Origin: Dreissena polymorpha
Taxonomy: Eukaryota > Mollusca > Bivalvia > Myida > Dreissenidae
Assembly: GCF_020536995.1 (NCBI RefSeq)
Contig: NC_068366.1
Coordinates: forward strand, 33,842,111-33,906,110
DNA length: 64,000 nucleotides
Direction: 5' to 3'
Shown: positions 24,598-37,400 of the stretch, piece by piece
Numbering within the stretch: the first letter of the stretch is position 1
Layout: each line of letters begins with the position of its first letter
Notes under the pieces: model-generated
Told to the model about the DNA's origin: nothing
The model's database searches: none
The model's input: only the letters and a program-made list of their open reading frames with translations
Program-made: the position numbers and the translations under genes

Positions 24598-27500
24598 CTA
24601 GCATTTTTCAACACAGTAAAATTCTGAGTCCAAGGGCATGACAATGTCATCCTCCCCAGGGAAGTGCTCATCCAAGATTCTGTGGAACTTTTTAACTGCA
24701 CCCTCGAACTCTGTTCCTGTCAGCTTGGCAATGACGCTTATGGACGTGAAATGGTCTACGACGAAATTCTTGTCTCCCTGAAGTGCACACATTTAAAGAT
24801 CAGTGGAGCCTCGTTCTGAGAAAACTGGGCTTAATGAATGCGCGTACAGTTTTGTCCCATATTAGCCAGTACAGTCCACATAATTTTATAAGGAACGACA
24901 CTTTCTGCTCTTTTTTTTTTCGTTTAAAGGAAGTCTCTTCTACAGGGTTCCCAGCTTTTTGTATGAACAAAATTCCCTGATTTTTCCCTGATGGAAAATA
25001 AAATTTCCAGGATCATAATTTTGACATATTTCTTGTTTAAGACACCCTCAATACATAGCAGTTGCAGACAGAACTTAGCTACATGTATACTACAAAGCCA
25101 CCATAGACATGCAGAGGAAATGATTTGCTGTTTTAATTGTATGGACTTCTCGATACAAGTTGGGAAAGTCTGACCAAACAAAATTCCCCGATTTTACCCT
25201 GATTTCAGGAACTTTTCCCAATTTCCCTGACTTTTCCCAAACTGGAAAAAGTGTAAGTCTTTTTCCAGGTTTTCCCTGATTTCCAGGTTGGCTGGGAACC
25301 CTGCTTCTAAGGGAAAATAAAGTCTAGGCAGGAAGCGTTGTCCCAGATTAGCCTGTGCAGACAAAGATTAAATAATCTGCACAGGCTAATCTGGGACAAC
25401 ACTTAACGCACATGCATTAAACACCCTTTTCACAGAGCATGGCTCATATCCATAAAGAGACCACTGGGACATGGTCAGTTGACCCCAACAGTCAAAACGT
25501 GAACAAATTTTGTTAAGGATCTCTAACTGATGGTTCATACCAAATATAAAAGATCTGGGACTTGCAGTTTCAGAGAAGACAAGAGTACAGCATAACGGGT
25601 GCCAACGCTTGGCTGCTGGTGCAGTTTTGGATAAATGAAAGCTTGTCAGAATATTTATATATTAAAAAAAATTAGAAGTCACGGTGACCTTGACCTTTGA
25701 CCTAGTGACCCCAAAATGGGCGTGGCATGTAGAACTCATCAAGCTTCATCTACATATGAAGTTTCAAAGTTGTAGGTGGAAGTACTTTGATTTTAAAGCA
25801 AAATGTCAAGGTTTAAGCAGGACGCCTACAGCGGACGACACAACTAGCTGGCTATGACAATACCTCGGGTTTTCTCCTAAAACAGCAGTGCTAAAAATGT
25901 TATATACTATATAAATCTATACATTAAATAATGGTGACCAATGTGCCATGGCAAGTTTTTACCCCAAGGGCATGTTTTGAACAAACTGTGTATAGGATGT
26001 TATAATCCAAATATTAAATCTCTGAGCACTGCACTTCTGGAAGAAAATATTTGTATGTTTCAACTCTTAAAATCTATTTTTAGCTCTATAGGCCAACAAA
26101 CACAGTGGACCAGACCAATGTGCGCAACTTAAAAAAGGGTTAATATTAAGTTTCGTAAAAATCCGTAAAAAAGTTGTTTGAAGGAAATTGTTGAGGATGG
26201 ACAACACAGGAGGGTCACTTTTACCACAATAGCTCACCAAGAGCATTACATGCGAAGGTGAGATAAATATGATGCGTTAAAACAAAACTTGAACAACAAA
26301 TCTATGGAATCTTTTAGCACAAAAGCAACTAAATGGTCAATTAATTTTTAATCAGGCGTAAAAAACGTTCGTGTCCACTAGCTCAACTAACCCTAATTTT
26401 TGTGTCAACCTTAAGCTTTCTTTTCAACTTGAGTTTCCGATTATGTTTGTTATTTAGTTTGCAATCATTTTTACTAGATTTGATCATAATCGCTTAATTA
26501 ACCATAAATTAATTAAAACAAGGGCTGTTTGTAAAACAAGGGCTGTTTGTAAAACATGCATGCCCCCCATATGGGCTCTCCGTTGTAGTGACAGCCATTG
26601 TGTGAATATGTTTTTTGTCACTGTGACCTTGACCTTTGGCCTAGTGACCTGAAAATCAATAGGGGTCATCTGCCAGTCATGATCAATGTACTTATGGAGT
26701 TTCATGATCCTAGCCATAAGCGTTTTTGAGTTATCATTCGGAAACCATTTTACTATTTTTGGTCACCGTGACCTTGACCTTTGACCTAGTGACCTGAAAA
26801 TCAATAGGGGTCATCTGCGAGTCATGATCAATCTACCTATCAAGTTTCATGATCCTAGGAATAAGCGTTCTTCAGTTATCATCCGGAAACCATTTTACTA
26901 TTTCGGGTCAATGTGAACTTGACCTTTGACCTAGTGACCTCAAAATTGATAGGGGTTATCTGCGAGTCCTGATCAATGTACCTATGAAGTTTCATGATCC
27001 TAGGCATAAGCGTTCTTGGGTTATCATCCGGAAATCATTTTACTATTTTGGGTCACCATTACCTTGACCTTTGACCTAGTGACCTCAAAATCAATAAGGG
27101 TCATCTGCGAGTCATGATCAATGTACCTATGAAGTTTCATGATCCTAGCCATTAGCGTTCTTGCGTTATCATCCGGAAACCATTTTACTATTTCGAGTCA
27201 CCGTGACCTTGACCCTTGATGTAGTGACCTGAAAATCAATAGGGGTCATCTGCGAGTCATGATCAATCTACCAATCAAGTTTCATGATCCTAGGCCTAAT
27301 CGTTCTTGAGTTATCATCCGGAAACCATTTTACTATTTCGGGTCACCGTGACCTTGACCTTTGACCTAGTGATCTGAAAATCAATAGGGGTCATCTGCGA
27401 GTCATGATCAATGTACCTATGAAGTTTCATGATCCTAGGCCCAAGTGTTCTTGAGTTATCATCCGGAAACCACCTGGTGGACGGACCGACAGACCGACCC

Positions 27501-30500
27501 ACAGACCGACATGTGCAAAGCAATATACCCCCTCTTCTTCGAAGGGGGGCATAATTAGATAAAGAAAAACTGTTAAATAAAGACTATGGAGATTTCTGCA
27601 AGTCACTGCACATTTTTATAGAATTGGGAATCCTTGAAAAAAATACATTAACCCTTTTCCACTTAGAAGCAAAGAGAAAATGGCTTTTGCAAGCAGCATA
27701 AAACCAGAACAGCCTCCGAGTAACACGCAGTCTGTTCAGGTTTTATGCTGTTTGCTGCTCATCAAGTATCTAAGGCTTGGAGATGAAGCCTTAAATATTT
27801 GAATCTAGTAAAAAAGGTCTTAAATAAAATATAACTTTATTAGCGACTACAAATGCATGACATTACATATCCAAGTGGTAAAGGGTGAACATGTAAGTTT
27901 AGGTGACCTACTACCCTTCTTTAAAAGCCATTATTAGTGGGAACAAATGAATTATTTTTTACATAGTTCTGCAAATTAGCATATGACTTTATTTTGACCC
28001 CATCTGACCCATTGTTACCTTCATGTCTGGTAAACCATCCATAAACTTGTGTTCCACGAAACGCACAAGGGGCGACGATTCCATGGTCTCCCGCCATTGG
28101 CCGGAAAACTTTCTTGGAGTGTGGTCGTAGTATTCATCCAAAATGGCCTCCATTTGAGTCATCCATTGCACACTTTTGTACAATTTGTTGTTGTACAATA
28201 ACACTGAGAACAAAAAAAACACCATCCATGCATTCAAATGGCATTAATAAGCCTCTAAGGACAAGCTTAAAAATTACTTGGTACATTGATATTATGCAAA
28301 AAAATAAATACATAAATAATTCTGACGTTTTAAGATTATTTTTTTTCAAATATTTGAAATAATGAATGTGTTTACAAATCAGATCATTCATTTTATAAAC
28401 TTCTTTTAGAGAAAGCCTACAAACCAACCCATAGTCAGCTATCCAGTGTAGGTAATAGCAAACCAAGAACAGTTTAGAGTGAACTTAAATAAGCAATATT
28501 CATGACACATAGAAACGTGTCCAAAAAAAAAAGTGTGTTTGTCAGAAACACTATGTCCCCTTCTGCGCAGCTTTAACTTTTTTTTTTTTTTTTTTTGACC
28601 TTTGACCTTGAAGGATGACCTTGACCTTGACCTTTATGGCAAATGTTAAAGTTTGACCAAACCAACAGACAGGGGAAAAACAATCTGTCCCCCACTATAG
28701 TGGTGGGGGACATAAAAAAATTAATTCTGTTATACATGCAGCATTATATTAGAAAAATATATGACTAATATACAACATGTATCATACCAATGTGGGTCTT
28801 ATTCCGTATGCAGCCAGTATAGCTCAATACCTGCAGCCAGCTCAGTCAGGAGCTTACATGTCTGTTATAGTCATGTAAGGTTTTGTGGTCTCATAAGTAC
28901 ACAGGGGCAGCTCCTGACAAGACTGCGCCACTGCACATGCTGGTCTGGAGCTACGCTGGCAGCATATGACATTTGAACCATATTTGCCCAATGTTTTTTT
29001 TATACCTAAGATACTGAGCTCGGTGAAACATTAACAAGCGGCGACTTTATCAACTTCATGAGCCTCATTCTGAGAATACTGTTCTTAACTCATTTGCATC
29101 AAGTGTCTCCCCAGATTAGCCTGCGAAGTCTGCACAGGCTAATCAGGAACGACACTTTCCAACGTTACTGGATGTTCTTTAAGAAGCGAGTTCCTTGCAT
29201 GAGAAATTAAATAAAAGCAGAAAGTGTTAGGCCCTGTTTTCCCAAAGCGGTACATATTTTCAGGTGCATACTTACTTATTCTTCCTCCAGGCACCAACAC
29301 TCTTGTCATCTCCTGCAATGCAGCCTCTGTGGCAAACCAGTGGAAGCACTGGGCACACAGGATGTTCTGTGGAATAGGGATTACACAATTAACCCTTTAC
29401 TGCTTCGATACTCATTTCCAGGCCTGCCCGTTCCCCTTATGGTCATGTTTTTCTCAGCTTATTTTGTGAAATGGGCTGAGATGTCATTCATAGAAACAAA
29501 TGCTGTAAGAAATTTTCAATAGGACTGGATAAACAATGTGACTCCTAAAGTGTTCATAAGGTTCCACAACAGCCATATTAGGAAAACAACCTTGACCCCT
29601 AGCTGCCCCTAATAGACCAAAACCACTTTCAAACCAACTGAGATATTGTAAGAAAAACAAGAGGGCCAAGATGGCCCTAGTTCGCTCACCTGAGAGGAGT
29701 CGGTTCATTCAATCTTTACCTAATGTCAAACATGACCTAGATATTGACCAGACAAACATCCTCGTCAAGTTTCATCATTATTGAACCAAAACTCTGGCGT
29801 AGGGAGTGTTTTTGTTTTTGTAAGATTTGAAATGGTGACCTATATTTTGAGTTGACCCCTCCAAACATCAAACTTTGCTTACAAGGATTTTGTATAATAT
29901 AATGAAAATTTGGACAATCTAAGGGCAATAATTATGGCATTAATTATGTGATTTTGCTCATCATCAAACTTGACTGAGATCTTTCAGCAACTTTGATAAA
30001 GAATGCTTGAGAAATGTGAATGCTAGAGTGTTTACAAACCAAATGTGGACGGACGGACAGCGGACAAAGACCAATCCTAAAACCTCACCTAAGCAATCAG
30101 GTGAGCTAAAAAGTGTGTTTCACCGATCTGAGCCATTCTCCAACTTGTCCAAGAAATCAATAAAACCAATGTATTGACTAAGTTTCACGATGATTAGGCA
30201 AAAAATGTGACTTCTATAGTGTTCGATAACAAGGTTTCTCTCTATATAGTCACATAAGGAAAACTGCCCCACCCCCCTTGCAGCCATGTTTATTGACCCA
30301 TTTGCAAACTCATCTGAGATAAATATAAAACAAATCTATTCACCAAGTTTCATGATAATTGGGCAAAAATGAGACTTCTAGAGTGTTCACAAGCTTTTTT
30401 AACTATATTAATAAGAAAACTGCCACCCTCCCCCCCGTCAGCCATGTTATTCAACTGACCGAAACCATTTTCCAACTCAACTCTCGTATCAAGGAAACAA

Positions 30501-33500
30501 AAGTTCTGACAAAATTTCATTAAAATTGGGCAAAAAATGTGACTTCTAGAGTGTTCACATGTTTTCACTATATACATATAGAGAAAAATGCCCCGCCCAC
30601 TGGCGGCCATGTTTTTTCACTTATCTGGACCATTTTCGAACTCGTCCGACATATCAATAAAACCAATGTTTTGTTTAACTTTCATAATGATTGGACAAAA
30701 ATTGTGACTTCTAGAGTGTTTACAAGGTTTCTCTATAGCCATATAAGGAAAACTGCCCCGCCCACTGGTGGCCATGTTTTTCAATGGACCGGAACCACAT
30801 TTAAACTCAACCAACATATCATTAACACAGACATTTAGACACAGTAACATGAAGATTGGGCATTAAATGTGACTTCTCCAGTGTTCACAAGCTTTTTCTT
30901 TTTTTTTGACCTAGTGACCTAGTTTTTGACCCAACATGACCCAGTTTCAAACTTGATCGAGATTTCATTGGGACAAATCTTCTGACCAAGTTTCATGAAG
31001 ATCGGACAATAAATGTGGCCTCTAGAGTGTTCACGAACAAATGTGGACGGAAGGAAGACAGACAAAGACCAGTCACAAAAGCTCACCTGAGCAATCAGGT
31101 GAGCTTAAAACAAGAGCTGTCACCATAGGATGACATATGCCCCCTATAAATGCTTTAATAGAAGTTATAGCATTTTTCGAAACCTAAACGCAAATTTTGA
31201 AACCTAAATGCGGACCCTAAGTTCAAGGTCAAGGTCACAGGGGTTAAAAATTGTGTGCGTATGGAAAGGCCTTGTCCATATACACATGCATACCAAAAAT
31301 GAAGGTTATATCTCAAGGGACATAAAAGTTATGAGCATTTTTCGAAACCTAAACGCAGATTTCGAAACCTAAACGCAGACCCTAAGTTCAAGGTTAAGGC
31401 CACAGGGGTAAAAAAATTTGTGCGTATGGAAAGGCCTTGTCTATATACTCATGCAAACCAAATATGAAGGTTATATCTCAAGGGATATAGAAGTTATGAG
31501 CATTTTTCGAAACCTAAACGCAGATTTTGAAACCTAAACGCGGACCCTAAGTTCAAGGTCAAGGTCACAGGGGTAAAAAATGTTGTGCGTATGGAAAGGC
31601 CTTGTCCATATACACATGCATACCAAATATGAAGGTTATATCTCAAGGGACATAGAAGTTATGAGCATTTTTCGAAACCTAAACGCAGATTTTGAAACCT
31701 AAACGCGGACCCTAAATTCAAGGTCAAGGTCACAGGGCTGAAAAAATGTGTGCATAAGGAAAGGCCTTGTCCATAAACACATGCATACCAAATATGAAGG
31801 TTATATCTCAAGGGACATAGAAGTTATGAGCATTTTTGGAAACCTAAATGCAAAGTGTGACGGAAAGACGGACAGACAGACAGACGGACAGTCTGATCAC
31901 TATATGCCCCCTTTTCTTCGAAAGGGGGCATAAAAACATCCAACCTCGAATAACAATTAACACATAAATGAAACACAACTACACTGAATTATTATGAAAA
32001 CATTAATAATCAAAGGGGAGTAACTACTGTATTCTTAAATGCAATATTTAGATGAGTTGTCTCACATGTTACATGACCTTAATTCATTATTGTTTGCAAG
32101 CCTTTTTACTATATAAACATAAGGAAAACTACCACCTAGGAAACAAAAGTTCTGACAAAATTTCATGAAAATTGGGCCAAAAATGTGACTTCTAGAGTGT
32201 TGACATGTTTTCACTATATACATATAAAGAAAAATGCCCCGCCCACTGTCGGCCATGTTTTTTCACCAATCTGGACCATTTTCGAACTCGTCCGAGAAAT
32301 CAATAAAACCAATGTTTGACCAACTTTCATGATGATTGGGCAAAAATTGTGACTTCCAGAGTGTTTACAAGGTTTCTCTATAGCCAAATAAGGAAAAACT
32401 TCCCAGCCCACTGGCGGCCATGTTTTCAACAGACCGGAACCACTTTTAAACTCAACCAACATATCATTAAGACAAACATTTTGACAAAGTAACATGAAGA
32501 TTGGGCATAAAATGTGACTTCTACAGTGTTTACAAGTTTTTTCTTTTTTTTGACCCAGTGACCTAGTTTTTTACCCGCCACAACCCAGTTTTGAACTCGA
32601 CCGAGATTTCATTGGGACGAAGCTTCTGACCAAATTTCATGAAGATCGGACAATAAATGTGGCCTCTAGAGTGTTTACGAACAAATGTTAACAGACGGAC
32701 GGACAAGGGACAAAGACCGGGCACAAAAGCTCACCTGAGCAATCAGGTGAGCTAAAAAAGCTTCTTTTTAATTAACCTAGTTTCCTACTTTTTTACACAT
32801 GGGGCTACTTCACCAAGTTTTAAACTTGAGTAAGATATCATTGGGACAAATGTTCCTACCAAGTTTCATGAAGATTGGGCGATAAATGAGGCCTCAAGAT
32901 TGCTCACAAGGTACATAATGGCCACTTGCAATGCACCATGGACAACGAAACACTTTGGCAAAATTAAATAAAAATAAAACTCACCATGAACATTTTGTTC
33001 TTCTATGAGCTCCAAACATAACAGACATATCAAATTCTAAAGATACATTTTAACAGAATTATTGTGTAAATGCACACATAATGGATAGACGGTAAACAAA
33101 TAATATTGTCAATAATTATAAAGAAACACTAATTATAATCCAGCTAAAAGTGCTATCAAGCCTTATAGTACCACTAAGCTACGCCCTGGGACACAGGGCT
33201 TAATGCAAGTGCGTCAAGTGTCGTCCCAGATAGCCTCTGATGCCTGAGCAATCCGCACAGGCTAACAAAGGATGACACTTTCCGCTTTTGTGCAATTTTC
33301 AATTAAAAGTCTTTTCTAAACGAAGATCTAGTAAAGGTGGATGATGTTATCCTTGATTAGCCTGTGCAGACTGCACAGGCTAATCTGGGACAACCCTTTA
33401 CACACATGCATGAAGACCCTTTTCCCACAGTACCGCTCATACCAACAGGGATATCAGTAAAACTGATGGATGCTCCCCAATGATGCCTTGTAGATATATG

Positions 33501-34344
33501 TTTTCATTGTGTGGAAAAAAAGTGTGACCTTTTAGAAAATGTATTATTAGCCTCAGTGACCTTGACCCCAGTGGCCTAAAACCTCATCAAAAAGGTAGAG
33601 GTCCATGCAAGGTACCTACATGCCAAATATGTAAGAGATCAGTAAAATATTGAAGGCGCTTTGAGAAACTGTTTCCAATAACCAAAGTGTGACCTTGAGA
33701 AAATCAATTATTAGCCTTGGTGACCTTGACCCCAGTGACGTCAAACCTCATCAAAAGGTAGAAGTCTATGCAAGGTGCCTACATGCCAAATATATAAGAG
33801 ATCAGTAAAATATTGAAGGCGCTATGAGAAACTGTAACAAAATTGAGACGGAAGAATCTAATTTTAGCCTTGGTGACCTTGACCTCAGTGACCTTAAACC
33901 TCATCAAAAGGTAGAGGTCCATGCAAGGTACCTACATGCCAAACATGTAAGAGAACGGTAAAATATGGAAGGCGCTATGAGAAACTTTAACAAAATTGTG
34001 ACAGAAAAATCTATTATTAGCCTCAGTGACCTTGACCCCAGTGACCTCTTACCTCATCAAAAGGTAGAGGTCCATGAAAGGTATCTACATGCCCATATGT
34101 AAGAGATCGGAAAAATATTGAAGGTGCTATGAGAAACTGTAACAAAAGTGTGACGGAAAAATCTATAATTAGCCTCAGTGACCTTGACCCCAGTGACCTC
34201 AAACATCATCAAAAGGTAGAGGTCCATGAAAGGTACCTACATGCCAAATATGAAAGAGATCGGTAAAATATTGAAGGCGCTATGAGAAACGGTAACAAAA
34301 AAGTGACAGAAGTAAGGAACCCCAAACTGGCAACTATATGCTCC

Positions 34345-34440
<96 letters not shown>

Positions 34441-37400
34441 GGAGCATAATAAATCACAATAACCTCCACTGAGCTGTCAGGCAATGGTATCTGGGTGGCT
34501 TGACACACCGCGGTGGTAACATCTGGACTGTGTTCTCGCAGCACAGACAGAAAACCGACTGAGGGATCTGTGGCTAGATAAGTCACCTCCTGCATAATGT
34601 CATCAACTAGTTGTTTTATATGTCATTTTATCATACCGCTACATTGATATCTGCCTGATATAAGGCTGCCTAATATATTTGTTTTATACATGTATCAGTT
34701 TAATTGGAAGTTGTTATATCAGTTGATATTTGGAGGTAATATTACTCAGAATCAACTATAAAGTCATAATTTTTAGTGAAATAGAATCAGATTAATTTAA
34801 AACAACACAAACACTTTGATAGTATCATACCAAGAAGTAGCAAACTTTTCACACAAGAGATGTGTTTGTCAGAAACACAATGCCTCCTACTGCGCTGCTT
34901 TGATTTTTATTTTTTTTATCATTTGGCAGGTACAGATAATTATCTCCCTTTAAAGCTTATTACTTCCCTTGAATTTGTTTTTTTGACCTTGGACCTTGAA
35001 GGATGACCTTGACCTTTCACCACTCAAAATGTGCAGCTCCATGAGATACACATGCATGCCAAATATAAAGTTGCTATCTGAAGCGACATAGAAGTTATGA
35101 GCATTTTTCAAAACCTAAACGCGAAACCTAAACACAGGTGTGACGGAGAGACGGACGAACGGTCCCATCACTTAATGCCCTCCTTCGGGGGAATAAAAAG
35201 GAACAATAACAGCAACAAGAGCTTGTCACAGTAGTGCCGAATCCCGGCTAAAATGTGTTTGCTTGTATGACAACATTTGTTTTAGAGAGTAGAATAATAT
35301 TTGGAAAAACAAATAAAGGGAGATAATTCATTATGCTCCGGATAAAAATTTACTTTGAAATTAAATAAAGGGAGATAATTAAAAAACTAAGGTAGATAGA
35401 GTTATGGTTCTTAGTCACTGCACTTTTCCTACTTGCCATCTGTTTATATTTCAAGTTTCAAGTAAATCCCTTCAGTAGATTTTGAGTTATGCTCCGGACA
35501 AAAATTTACTTTAAAATTATATAAAAGGGGAGATAATTCAAAAACCAAGGTAGATAGAGTTATGGTTCTTGGTCACTGCACTTCTCCTAGTTGCCATCTG
35601 TTTATATTTCAAGTTTCAAGTAAATCCCTTTAGTATATTTAGAGTTATGCTCCGGACAAAAATTTACTTTAAAGTTATATAAAAGGGGAGATAATTCAAA
35701 AACTAAGGTAGATAGAATTATGGTTCTTGGTCACTGCACTTCTAGTTGCCATCTGTTTATACTCTAAGTTTAAAGTAAATCCATTAAATAGATTTGGAGT
35801 TATGCTCCGGACAAAGTTTCGGCCGGACGGACAGACGGACAGGACCAATTACTATATCCCCTCCGAATTTTTTTTCGGCGGGGATAAAAAACATTGCAAA
35901 CAATCAATAAGCTCATGTGCTTGATGACATGTAAAAAATAAAAAATTGTATAAATTCTCAGAAAAAATGCTGGGCCGTATCATTTTTTTATTAGTTCTAT
36001 TTAAATGGTGATGTAGAGGTATGAAAACTGGGCTTAATCAATATGTGTGAGTCGTCGTCACAGAAAAGACGGTGAAGTCCACTTAGGCTAACAGGGACAA
36101 CACTTTCCGCATTTATGAACTTTTCTTTTTAAAGAACGTCTCTTCTTAGCAAAAATCCAGTTTAGACGGAATGTCATCCCTACTTAGCCTGTGTGGATTG
36201 CACAAGCTAATCTGGGATGATACATTAAGCCCAGGTTTTCCAGAAGGTGGCTAATATAACTTACACGAGGAAGGTTTTGAAGCATTTTCCTTGTAAAGAG
36301 ACCAGTCCCTGCCCCCAGCTCAAGGACTGTGTACTTGACACCTGGAAACATTCTCAATATTCAATATGAAAATTGCTTTGGGAAAACCAGCCTTAAAGAA
36401 GGTGACGGTTAATCAGGGAAGATACTTTCTGCATTTATTATATTTTTTCGTTTAAAGGCTTTATATTCTTATGAAACATCTGGTTTGGCCGAAAAGTGAC
36501 ATCCCTGATCTTCCTGTGCCTGAATCAAATACTGTTTTCCCTGAAGGAGGGTCATACAATCTGAGCTATTTCTCACTTGTCAAAACGACAATCAAGAAGC
36601 AAAAATCAAAAATTGAACCTGACAGGTTTGGAAAACCTTAACTTGGAACTATTGGTTATTAAGTGTAACTTATGTACTACAAATACATTACAAAAATATA
36701 CAATTGCATCCTTGGTAACTTTAGTGTTGATTGATTTCATAAACTACATTTAATTTTATGATTATGACTATGGAATGCCATAGCATACATGTGGGTATAT
36801 GACAATGATAAAATTGATAAATCATAATATTTGTTTAATGCATTATAACTACACTGCTTTTCATGCATTATAACTACACAGCAACTCCAATATATCGCTG
36901 TCATATCCTACAAGCATGATCACTAAATGACATGTTTTAATCTGAGAATTTGCTAACTTAGGAAAACCCGTAGTAGTTCTGCATTGAAAAGATTACAAAA
37001 TTAATGTTTAAGGACCATGACTGTTTATGTTATATGATGTTTAAAGTGATTACCAATGTTCAACTAGTAAACATTACAGCAAAACAAATTTGACAATACA
37101 TGAACATTTCTAACATATTTTTTTTAATAAGAATCTTAAAATGAAAATAAACTTCTTGAAAATAGTTCGTGTGTAAGCTACATTTATGATTACTTGATTA
37201 GACAGATCACTCAAAGATATTGGCTATAGAGTATAGAATAACTTCCTTAATGCATAAAACAATTATTTTGATTTCTAAATAAATTATATACACATGTATA
37301 ATGATACAATAGAACCTTCATTATTGGTGTGAAGTAGCCTGCTGATTGTGTACTTCACGATTTCATCAGTGTAGGATGGTCTATGGAGGTCATAGTGGGC

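Noticed and set aside
26600-27540. Possible CRISPR-like array because of regular repeats
   Set aside because: Units are contiguous 145-bp tandem repeats without unique spacers, in a eukaryotic intron, with transposon-type ends.
34209-34445. Tyr-Ile repeat continuation of methyltransferase exon 4
   Set aside because: It is read-through into the (AT)46 tract; a proper donor at 34463 and the next exon's phase show that the coding part stops at 34464.
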